Below are positions 53,130 to 63,000 of a stretch of DNA of 64,000 bases, in pieces. The stretch is from Halichondria panicea (taxonomy: Eukaryota > Porifera > Demospongiae > Suberitida > Halichondriidae). A program made the position numbers and the translations under genes. The notes beneath the pieces are model-generated. The model did not search any database. It worked only from the letters and a program-made list of their open reading frames with translations, and was not told the origin of the DNA. Location of the stretch: the NCBI RefSeq assembly GCF_963675165.1, contig NC_087393.1, positions 1,389,002 through 1,453,001 on the forward strand. Reading direction: 5' to 3'. Positions within the stretch are counted from its first letter, which is position 1. The number at the start of each line of letters is the position of its first letter.

Positions 53130-54470
53130 TTCTTGCTGTTGTAATTGTTCATCCATAAACAAAAAAGAATGAGGCAGCGAAGAAAGAAATGGGCGTATAC
53201 AGTTAAGAAAAAGTAAGGCCTGATTTGGGAAATCGCGTGATCCACAGGAATTTTTATGAACGTGGGCGATATTTAGCCCACAATCGTAACGTAAGGTATT
53301 CCCACGCATTCAGAGTTAATTAATAAGACTGTACTGAGACACTGCCCAAGGTACCAAGCTACTGCACTGCAAGTCAGGGAACCAGCGTGGCCAGTTCTGC
53401 ATGGTGACAGTATATCTACCTGCTAGATGATAATGATGACTAAGCTACATGTATTAGTTTAGATCTAGCATTTAGATATTAGAATCTAAATACACGATCT
53501 AGACTAGTAGATCTAGCTAGCTAGCTTGTATAAACAGCTTGCAAACTTCCAGTTTCAAGTCCATGTCCAGCCATGGTATTATTAGTTATAGATCTCTACG
53601 TGGGCAGTCCAACATCTCTAGCACAGCATGCCCACGCTCATTTTCACCATTATTTTCATGCGACTTCCCGATACAGGCTCTCCTTTTTCCTAACTCTACC
53701 TCTTTTCTTCTTTATTCCTCCAATTAATACCGTATTTTATCTTATTGACCGATTAATACAGTTATTGAACGATTGTGATAAAGACCAGAAAAAGGAGAGC
53801 CTGTGTAGAGGCTACATGTAGACTTATTTACAATGTCATGTAGACTAGACTAAAATTGCTTACCATTGTGAGCCTACAGACGAGGTTGGTCACATTTCAA
53901 CGGAGGAATGTGCGTGCACGGAGAAAAAAGAAAAGATTTACGGAAACCTACAGGAAAAAGCATGAAAAGTAGCTATCCTAGCTAAAGCCAAAAGGTTGCA
54001 AACGATTGTAGCACTCTATACTAGTAGCAAATGATGCTAACAATCAATACCCAGTCACACTAGAAAGTGAGTAGTATAGAAGCAATGAATGAGCCAGAAA
54101 CTAAGTTAATCACAAACTTCCAGTTGTTGCTGCACTTTCCTTGATTTTTTGACTCCTGTCCTAATGTAGCAGGTATAGCAATGATAGGTTTACAACACTA
54201 CTACGATTCATTAACAGGAGATGTAATACAGAGAGCTTAGGAATGCGACAAAAGTGCTGACTCAGCGGGTTGAAGGCGAATTCGAGGCCTAACACTGTTT
54301 GCATGGCATGTTTCGCCGCGGTTTAAAAACGTGACTAACCTCCTCTGGTGAGCCTATATCTATATTACAATAGGGCTTGTCATGTATCTCTGCATGGTTT
54401 AACACTAATTAACCGCCCACATACAATGTTATTTTTAAAATAGGCTGAATACAGTATAAACAGCTGTATG
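53130..54470. other. stretch without a recognised gene, upstream of TRIM copy E
   Basis: It holds an inverted repeat (ACAGGCTCTCCTTTTTC near 53673, GAAAAAGGAGAGCCTGT near 53787), dense GATCTAG words at 53460-53525, and AACCTCCTCTGG near 54342, shared with 28112. Short frames here look like chance. Confidence 0.5.
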
Positions 54471-54534
54471 GAAACAATACATACACACAGAAAGACAGAA
54501 GAAGAAAATTGTATTTGGTACGGATGTTGGTGAA

Positions 54535-56706
54535 ATGGCTAAACAAGTTACGAAAGATGCGATTAAAAAACTAGACACGAAACTCGAATGCTTGATTTGC
54601 CTCGATACTTTTAAGCAACCAAAACTCTTGCCATGCTATCACGTATTTTGCAAGTCCCCATGTCTAGAGAAACTAGTGACCAAGGATGGACGCTCCCTCA
54701 CTTGTCCCACATGTCGACACATTGTCCCATTGTCAGAGAAGGGAGTGGCTGGACTGCAATCAGACTTCCACGTCGACCACTTGTTTGAGATACGAGATGC
54801 ATTCGATAAAGCTGCAGAATCAAGCAAGACCCAATGTGGTAATTGCGAGGAGAGGAAAGCAACCGGATACTGCCGAGATTGTAGAGATTTCTTGTGCAAT
54901 AATTGCCAAGCAGCCCATCAAGCGCTGAAACTGACAAGGTCTCATCAGATAGTGAGCCGCCAGGAATTTCAAGAACAGGCCACAAACATTAGCACAGCCA
55001 AGAAAACGATCCCCACTTGTGGGAAACATGGAAATCAACTCAAGATTTACTGTGACACTTGCAAGGAGCTTATCTGCACTGACTGCACCATCCGACTGCA
55101 TAAAGACCACAATTACGACCTAGTGGCTGATGTGTTCCCAAGGCACAAGGAAGACTTTGTCTCAAGTCTTAAACCTGTCAAAGAGAAGCTAGACAAAGTC
55201 CAACAAGCACTGAAGGATTTTGATACCCTTGCAAAATATATTCACAACCAAAGAGCCACCCTTGAAGCCGAAATTCACAAGGAGATTGATGAACAGCATC
55301 TACTGTTGGATCAGCGAAGAACTGAGCTTGTGGGAGAGCTGGAAATGATGACTCAGCAGAAGTTAAAAGACCTGGCCACACAAAAGGACCAGGTGGAGAT
55401 CACTCAGGTGAAACTGGCCAGCTGTCTCGAGTATGCTGAAGTGGCTTTTGAAACAGGCACAGAATGCGAAGTACTGGAAATGAAAGCTCCTGCACTCAAG
55501 AGAATTGAACAGATATTGACTGAATTCGACCAAGACACTATTCAACCGGAAATAGATACCAAAATGAAATTGATTACAAATGGAAAAGAACAACTAAAGA
55601 AGTCATGCAAATCCTATTTAAGAATACGTGATGATAAGATACGTTATAGTCTAAAAGGGGAAAACTTAGCCGGTGTAGAAGTAAACATGGCAATGGAATT
55701 CGAACTTCAACTCAAGAAGGAGTATCAAAACGTTGAGGTAGTTGCAGCAGTCACCCAGACCCCGATCAAATGTGAGATTATCAGGAGAGATAATAAGTAC
55801 GAAATCACCTACACACCCACAAACAGAGGTAAACACAAATTGGACCTGACCATCAATGGCGAACACGTCAAAGGTAGTCCATTCACTGTGGTAGCCATGT
55901 CTCAGCCACACACACTGGGAGCACCAAGCAGAGTGATTAGCAATTTGAAGAGACCATCGGGTGTCGCTATTAGTAACAGCTGTCATGTGATTGTAGCAGA
56001 GCGTGGTAGTGGTCAAATACTAATCTACAATGGCCTCTATGAACAGATTCAAGCATTTGATTCACGAGGTAAGGCTCCAGTGGGAGTGGCTGTTGACAAA
56101 GATGATAATATCTACATCAGTGATCGGGATAATAACAAAATTAGAAAATTTACCGCCAATGGAGATTTTCTCAAAGAAGTGGGCACTAAAGGTGACCAGA
56201 GGCTTCAGTTCAACAAACCAAGCGGAATAGGCTACGACAAAACTAATGACAAGATATATGTTGGTGACCAGTATAACAATCGAATTCAAGTATTGAACCC
56301 TGACCTAACGTTCCACAGTACCATCAGCGATAATGAATTTAAAAACCCTCTCGATGTATCATTTGACCGTACTGGCAATGCGTATGTAGTTAATTGGGCT
56401 AGCCACACTGTGAAGGTGTTTCAAAAGAACGGAAAGTTGCCGAGAACATTTGGAACATACGGTAGTGGTCCTGGACAATTAAGTAACCCAGCCGCTATAG
56501 CTGTCAGCAATACAGACACGGTGTATGTTGTTGAGATGTACGGACATCGTATCTCGGTATTCAAAACAAATGGAGAGTTCATTTGTTCTTTTGGCAATAA
56601 GGGGAAGAAAGGAGGACAATTCAATGATCCAACTGGAATAGCTATCGACGATTACGGAAACATTGTAGTTGCAGATCGAGGAAATGAACGACTTCAAGTA
56701 TTTTAA
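54535..56706 (+). CDS. NHL-TRIM protein, copy E (intact, 723 aa)
   Basis: Intact RING (ECLICLDTF...CYHVFCKSPC, with the family's C-x3-C spacing), B-box 1 (QCGNCEERKATGYCRDC), B-box 2 (TCGKHGNQLKIYCDTCKEL), coiled coil, filamin-type Ig (ending KGSPFTVVAMSQPHTLGAPS) and about five to six NHL repeats (for example DDNIYISDRDNNKIRKF), ending IVVADRGNERLQVF. It starts MAKQVTKDAIKKLD, as in the other copies. By protein it groups with A and B, but in the coiled-coil stretch GELEMMTQQKLKDLAT it agrees with C and D rather than A, a sign of gene conversion. Predicted E3 ligase or RNA-binding regulator; target unknown. It is the last TRIM of the array. Confidence 0.93.
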   Translation: MAKQVTKDAIKKLDTKLECLICLDTFKQPKLLPCYHVFCKSPCLEKLVTKDGRSLTCPTCRHIVPLSEKGVAGLQSDFHVDHLFEIRDAFDKAAESSKTQCGNCEERKATGYCRDCRDFLCNNCQAAHQALKLTRSHQIVSRQEFQEQATNISTAKKTIPTCGKHGNQLKIYCDTCKELICTDCTIRLHKDHNYDLVADVFPRHKEDFVSSLKPVKEKLDKVQQALKDFDTLAKYIHNQRATLEAEIHKEIDEQHLLLDQRRTELVGELEMMTQQKLKDLATQKDQVEITQVKLASCLEYAEVAFETGTECEVLEMKAPALKRIEQILTEFDQDTIQPEIDTKMKLITNGKEQLKKSCKSYLRIRDDKIRYSLKGENLAGVEVNMAMEFELQLKKEYQNVEVVAAVTQTPIKCEIIRRDNKYEITYTPTNRGKHKLDLTINGEHVKGSPFTVVAMSQPHTLGAPSRVISNLKRPSGVAISNSCHVIVAERGSGQILIYNGLYEQIQAFDSRGKAPVGVAVDKDDNIYISDRDNNKIRKFTANGDFLKEVGTKGDQRLQFNKPSGIGYDKTNDKIYVGDQYNNRIQVLNPDLTFHSTISDNEFKNPLDVSFDRTGNAYVVNWASHTVKVFQKNGKLPRTFGTYGSGPGQLSNPAAIAVSNTDTVYVVEMYGHRISVFKTNGEFICSFGNKGKKGGQFNDPTGIAIDDYGNIVVADRGNERLQVF

Positions 56707-57285
56707 TCGCAATCAAACTCACAACAAGAAAACTCACAACAAGAACATCATTATATTCACAAGGTTAATTGTTAGCAGAATAATTACAATACATGTTAAT
56801 TAATAGAGTATACCAGCACGTATCGTATATTTAATTATTATTACAGTAACAATTGACAGTTAAGAATAAGTTAAATGTATTATACGTAATTGTAAATGTA
56901 TCGGTTCTAAATTTTTGGGCACTGCAAATCACAATGCGCATGTATGTAAAATTAATTACGGTAGTATAATAATATATAATTATTACTAAGGAGCCAATGT
57001 CAATTATGTAAGCTCTCTAATGCCTTTATTAGTGCTATTGCAGTATTAAGAAAGCTATCTAGTTTGATAAATTATCGTATAATTATATCGATTACGGACG
57101 TGGTTTAATAGTCAATCATATGCGAATGATTCTGCACAATCCCTATTGCGTTTCTACTAGCATGGTCAGTCACTCTTCGCGTGTCTTTTATTTGTGATTG
57201 CGAAAAATAGCAATTTTCAATCGAAAAGAGCCTAGCATTCTCAACCCAGTATACGACGGTTACGTATACGGGTAGCTGTTAGATG
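56707..57285. other. AT-rich stretch without a recognised gene
   Basis: It lies between TRIM copy E and the next WDR90 footprint. I see no coding potential and no clear repeat. Confidence 0.5.
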
Positions 57286-57289
57286 TCAG

Positions 57290-57520
57290 CAACAATCCTG
57301 ACCTTCCTTTCATGAGTTGTGCTGATAAGTACAGAGGCCACACCCTCAATACAACACCATCCTCTGACCCCGTTAAGCCGTCACACAAAACCCCTCTTGG
57401 ACTGCGAGTAATATACAGGATGGACACACACCGTGGGTTGCTAGGCAACGTATGTCTTATGTATTTGTAGTGGATCTCAAAAATAATTATGCTCAGTCTT
57501 GGTTGAAGCAAAGCTGTTGG
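57290..57520 (-). pseudogene. dead copy of a WDR90 exon (like 22612-22825), longest relic
   Basis: TGACCTTCCTTTCATGAGTT through GTTGCTAGGCAACGTATG and TTTGTAGTGGATCTCAAAAA follows the live exon along its whole length, with indels. It lies downstream of TRIM copy E. Confidence 0.93.
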
Positions 57521-57894
57521 GAAAGAGGAAGTACATAACATTAGGAGTGCATGATACGCGTAGAGCTGATGCTACTATACATGTGCAATGTTCATGTACA
57601 CAGCATGCGTTAAAGCAGCACCATCGTTGACAAGACATTATAATCAATCAATCACTGAATAATTAATCAATTGGATTAACAGAGAGGGTAGGCACAATAG
57701 GCTCATAGCCTCTCAAGGTGCTCCCCGAGTATACATGAAATGATCAATAATAATCATGGAAATAAAATTATAGTCAGTGAGTAAAAAGATGTTGTTTCCT
57801 AATTGATTTATATTACTTGTGAGTGCGTTCCATAAAAACAGCTATTTTATATAGTTTACAGAGTGAAACAGTTAAAATATTTTGTCTATATCCC

Positions 57895-58175
57895 TCTTTG
57901 TTGAATCTCTTCTACTTTTTCCCACTTCGAACATTTTGAACAAGTTCATATTATGAGGGTGCTGCAATGTAGCCTCGAGACCAGGCCGTTCGTTGTCTGA
58001 AAGAACGCCTGGTCAATCCAATGTAAAACTCGTCTAATTGCATGGTCCAGGAATTTCTTGGATCGATAATTGCTCGCAACAAGATGTAAAACCGTACCTA
58101 CACTGGAACTTGACCAAGCATTCTTTCAGACAACGAATGGCCTGGTTTACGTCTCGAGGCTAGCTGCAATGTTGG
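57895..58175 (-). pseudogene. dead copy of WDR90 exon 2, interrupted by a foldback element
   Basis: Read on the minus strand, CAGCACCCTCATAATATGAA then CTTGTTCAAAATGTTCGAAG corresponds to live exon 2 (CAGCACCCTCATGTGAGTCT, GTTCAAGGTATTCGGAGTG). A foldback at 57971-58162 (AGCCTCGAGACCAGGCCGTT / GGCCTGGTTTACGTCTCGAG) has inserted at its edge and duplicated GCTGCAATGT on both sides. Confidence 0.85.
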
Positions 58176-58480
58176 TGCATATAATTTTTAATATGTGCAC
58201 AATGCTGCATGTTTACGTAGTCTCGTGATACCAGCCGGTTCTCATTAGTACTGTGGGAGGGAGAGAACCGTCTGGTTACTCAGGGGCATACTTTTCTGTC
58301 GTCGTGTGTGCAATGCTGGTGGAGTATAATATTCATTGTGAGCCTTTACCCACAAAAATGTAAGACAGTCTACATGTAGTCTAGTAGTTTTTTACGTGTA
58401 AGAATAGATCTACTAGCTAGTGCATATTAAATTGTGGGTTTATCAAATAGTGGATGATTTTACATTCAACAAAGACGTAC

Positions 58481-58494
58481 TTACCATTGCTCAT
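58481..58494 (-). pseudogene. dead copy of WDR90 exon 1
   Basis: On the minus strand, ATGAGCAATG|GTAAGTAC matches live exon 1 (ATGAGCAGTG|GTAAGTCT) in start codon, length and donor. It stands in front of a matching promoter copy, but only a broken exon 2 follows. Confidence 0.88.
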
Positions 58495-58578
58495 CTAGCT
58501 CGCGGAAGCCAGAGCTAGAGCTAGAGCTAGAGAGACCCAAAACAATACATCTACTTTCCCGCCACATGTCTTTCTTTA

Positions 58579-58592
58579 GTCGCCATGGAAAC
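58579..58592. promoter_or_regulatory. X-box (RFX site) in the UPF0193 promoter
   Basis: GTCGCCATGGAAAC is identical to the site at 26918 and fits GTHNYYATRRNAAC. It is 100 bp upstream of the UPF0193 ATG. It sits in a wider block shared by both promoter copies (CTACTTTCCCGCCACATG upstream, AAAGATAAA downstream). Confidence 0.65.
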
Positions 58593-58691
58593 AAAGATAA
58601 AGCACAAAGAAATGCTGACCTAAGCACTGAGTCCCATTGTTGATCGACCAGAGAACACTAGCACTAGCACTAGAAGGAGCCTCACTGCAAA

Positions 58692-59959
58692 ATGTCAGCC
58701 ACTAGACCTGTGGCTCAGGGTGGAGCAATGTTCTCGTCTGCTAGGGCACCAGTCAGCAAGGAAACACAACAATTGCTCAAAGGTACTACATAATTATCTA
58801 CGTAATTAGCGATTTAAGGTGACCCTCCAAATATATGCTGACACCCTCGATCTTAGGTAATTTTCTGACTGACCTCTAAAAGTAGCGACTGCTGTTTTTT
58901 TTTTGTCGCGTCCTAAATACTATAGCCTCGATTCCAGGCCTCTAGAAACACAATGTACTTTAACGGCCTCTAATTGAGGAGAGTAGGGTAACCTCCAATT
59001 AGATGTAACACCAAGACTTCAACATAATTTTTCAATCTCCAAAAGAAATGACCTCCGGATTTTTAAAGTGTCGCCTTAAATCAGTAATACTCATACTCAC
59101 TGCCATAGCTAATTATACACATGACGTATATATAATTCCCCTGTAGTGATGATGAGCGAGTCGAAGCTGACCAGTTTCCAGCAGCGTCAGTTGAAAGAAA
59201 CGATGAGAAGTGGAGGCAGTCTCCCACTCAATTGTAATCCGACCACCAGTAGTCCGGGACGGGGGACTCAGAAAAAGGGCAGCTCAAAGACCTCACGTCA
59301 GCCATCAGTTCAGGGGATTAGAACCAAACAGACGATTGAGAAGCGTGTAGATCCTGAGCCAGAGTATAGACCCACTCCCTCCCGTAAGCCAATTCACAGA
59401 TTATTTAACTTGAAATTGATAGTGTGTGTAGAGCAAAGGTACAAGTACATGTACATGTTGATCTAGTTGCACTGTCATAAGCCCAATGCCTCTGAGTTCG
59501 CTGATTTTTTACTTTTAATAAGTACACGTACAGTTTAATACAGACTGTATACTATAACAGGCGGACTATTTGCATTATTTCACTCTTTCAGGATACAACT
59601 CCACTGTTGAGAAGCAAAAGTTACAGAATGTGATGGCTTTTGGAGTTGACACAGAGCCAAAGCCAGTACACAGAGTATCATCAACGATGGTGCCTGAACA
59701 AGAAGTCGACAGATTTGATGAAATCTTGCAAGAAATTGGAGAGAGAAAGGAATTTCTCAACGAAATGGAATCCCTCGGACAAGGCCACAAATTCAGGAGC
59801 AGAATTATGACAGAAATTTCACAGGTAGAATAATTACTATGTTTATATATATAATACATTGATTTTCACTCCGTTTTTTCTTTATCACAGAAAATCCATG
59901 AACTGGAAATTTTAGACAGACAAAGATGCAAGGAACTAAGTTCAGAGCTCAACAGTTAA
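58692..59959 (+). CDS. UPF0193 / EVG1 family protein (C22orf23-like), 209 aa, 4 exons
   Basis: Exons 58692-58782, 59147-59383, 59592-59824 and 59891-59959 join in one frame with GT-AG borders to give 209 aa, close to the length I recall for the vertebrate family members. Family landmarks are KETQQLLK and then MMSESKLTSFQQRQLKETMR, SLPLNCNPTTS, KQKLQNVMAFG, DRFDEILQEIGERKEFLNEM and LGQGHKFRSRIMTEISQKI, ending in a helical tail. The molecular role is not well known; I infer a link to cilia from its X-box and its original pairing with WDR90. It was once head to head with WDR90: dead WDR90 exon 1 lies 198 bp upstream. It is tail to tail with FBF1, with 119 bp between stop codons. Confidence 0.92.
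58805..59090. mobile_element. decayed MITE related to the one at 48381 (UPF0193 intron 1)
   Basis: GCGATTTAAGGTGACCCTCC at the left and AGTGTCGCCTTAAATCAGTA at the right match that family. The middle holds a piece of the TAGCCTCGATTCCAGGCC repeat (58923). Confidence 0.6.
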
Positions 59960-60078
59960 AATGTTTATAATTTTTCAACAAGAAATAGCATTATTTTGTC
60001 AGGACACCATCATACATTAACTTATTGTACCTGTACATGATTTTTAACGTTCTACATGGTTCTATAATCTAGTAAATT

Positions 60079-63000
60079 CTAGTAAACGTATGGATTGGAT
60101 TGCAGGCTCTGTATAAAGTTTGTTTCTTGCTCGAGATATTCATCATCCTATTGTGTGTGTGTGTGTGTGTGTGTGTAGAAAGACATGCACAGTGAGAGAC
60201 TGAATGTTAATCAATCCAACAAACATAAATTAATTATTATCACACGAGCCCCACCCCCCCTAAAAATGACTGATCGAGCTACAATTTAATTGTATGTGCA
60301 CACGTGGCAAGCTCATTTACGTACCTTCTTTGCTTCAAGCACCCACTGTCTGACGTTGCGGCTGTGGTCCATCTTGGTGAGGAGGGTGTTGACATGAGTA
60401 GTCTTATTGAGGGCAGACACATGGAGAGGACTGGCTCTGGGACTGTAGCTCTGGTAAGCTGAGGCTGACAGTGTTTCAATCGGCCCTATAAGAAAAAGGA
60501 ATACAAGATAATAGTTAAACATACGTGACAGCCTATACCCTACGTATCAATAGACACAATTAATGACATGAACTTCATGATAAAGTGTTACAATCTAAAT
60601 GTATACAGCCGAAGTATCGGTATCCCAATAAAACTTAGACACACACAGGGTGTTAGTATAGTGCTGTCCTCTGCATGACATGAGAAATGTATGGGTTCAA
60701 AACTCTGTACAATGTAAATGTACGTACCTTTATAGCTCAATAGACTAGCATTAGAGACACTCAACAAGGACTCCTGTGATTCCTGCGCTCTCAGCGAAGA
60801 AAGCAGTAGTGGGTTGGTGTGATTCACCTCCTCCGTGGGTGGTTCAGGAACGGAGGAGCTCAAGGACATCACCTTGTGGTGCTGGAGCCTCCTCTCCTGG
60901 GCTACAGACAATTGCTCCTGTAGTAAGGAACATACGTATAACAAATTATAACGGCAGATACATGTACACGTACGTGAACTGTATACAACCCCAATCAAAG
61001 CCTCCGCATTATGAACTTTGGATTATGAACTTTGGAATTAGTGAAGGTGTATAATTATGCACAATTAGCTATTTTGATATACTGTACAGTCAAGGACTAA
61101 GCCCTTGGTACAGTGTATAATTATGTGTGCATGTACTTATAAAAGCTCTCCCATCATCATTAACAATCCAACAATCCTGAGATAATTGACTTACCAGAGC
61201 GAGTTGTTTCTCTCTATCCACAAGATCCCCTTTCCGTGTCCGTAGTGCTTGCTCCTGTTGTGAGAGCTCTTCCTGTAGCCTCTGACTTTCAGCCAGACTC
61301 TGTTCACCCTTCTCCCTCACGATCAGGGCAGTCTATACGACGAGGGGGTGGGGGAAGCAATGATTAAATGTAACTTGTATACATGTACAATGTACGTGGT
61401 TCTCAATAACAAGTACATAATGTGTACATTATTGATATTGATATTGATTTATCTAAAATTGAATAGTCCTGTTTTCGTAAAATGCATGGGTCTAACTCTG
61501 AGATCTGACCATGGTACTTGAATTTACAGTACCTGTACATGTACATACATACATGCATGTACAAAAAAGTACCTCAGTAATCTGCTCAATCTCTTGAGAG
61601 CGTTGCTGTATCTCTGCTCCATACGCCTCCAGTTTTTCCCTGTCCCTAGCAGCAGCCTCTCTGTTCAGTTTTAGCTGCTCCTGCTCTTCCCTTAGTGCTG
61701 TTCTCTCGGCCACCAACTGACTTCTATCCTCCATCATTTGATTGGACAATGTCTCTCTCTCTGCCTCACTCTGTGAATATGGTTTAATAGCTGTTCTGAC
61801 TTTGTGTATAATAATTACTAAGCGTTTATTTAAAATAATACATGACTGTACATGCAAGTTAGGCCAGAATTAATTTACATATATGTACGTACCTGTATGT
61901 TAAGTTGCTTGTTACTCCGTTCCCTCTCCAAAGCTTTCTTCTGCAGTATAGACAGTTCAGCTCTCTCACTCGCAATCGACCGCCTCTCTCCGTAACACTT
62001 CGATAAAATCTCTTGCTGCTCGGAAAGAAACTTCTCCTTGGCTTGTTCCAATCTTTCCCGCTCTGTTTCAAATTTCATTAGCGTTGTGGTCCTCTCATCT
62101 TCAAAAGCATTTTGTTGAGCTGTACGTTTGGCCATGTCTTGTTGTAGCTGCCACCTCTCGTGCTCCATTTGCTTTTTTTGCTGTGAGACATGAGACTCCA
62201 TTTTGGCTATGAGTGACTGAAGTTGGTCTCTCTCAGTGTTGTTCTCAGATTTTTGCTTCATCAGTTGAGCTTCCAATACTGTATTAGGTATTTAATGTGC
62301 ATAAAGGCGAGCTGTACTGTACTTAGCAGACAGTACATCTATAATAGTAAAGTGAGTGCAATGTACAACACTGTACACTGGTGCAGATAAATCTATGTAG
62401 TCAGTCTCACGTGCACAGAATTTACTTTTCAAGTGTTCCTCATGAGTTTTAACTCTCTGCATTCTTTCGTCAAGTTCTGTTGAGTGTGTATTCTCCAGTT
62501 TTGCCTGCAACTGAGACATGTCCCTTGTAGATACCTCAACCTTACGACTGAGGTCTGAGAGCATTCTAATGTGGAAAAAAGTATACTCAAAATAAAATTT
62601 GCCGCAGTATAAAAAAATAATAGCAGAAAACTAAAAAATAACACCTAACGTGGGGCTCGAACCCACGACCCTCAGATTAAGAGTCTGATGCTCTACCGAC
62701 TGAGCTAGTCAGGCTTCACAGAAAACTACGACATGCTGTACACCCTTGACAGTTTCGCATGCAGAATAATTATAGTGTCATAGCACAAAAATTGCACAAA
62801 TAAACAAAATGAACGCCCAACGTGGGGCTCGAACCCACGACCCTCAGATTAAGAGTCTGATGCTCTACCGACTGAGCTAGCCAGGCTTTACAGAAAACGA
62901 TGACACGCTGTACACCCTCGACAGTGTTCGCATGCACAATAATTATTGTAGTATCATAGTACAAAAATTGCACAATTAAACAAAAGGAACGCCCAACGTG

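Noticed and set aside
53539-53821. Two overlapping plus-strand frames upstream of TRIM copy E
   Set aside because: No recognisable domain, low-complexity hydrophobic products, and an inverted repeat runs through them.
60313-60325. FBF1 ending with KVRK and a stop at 60313
   Set aside because: A donor (AAG|GTACGT) sits there, and an exon at 60147-60079 joins in frame and encodes the expected FBF1 C-terminus.
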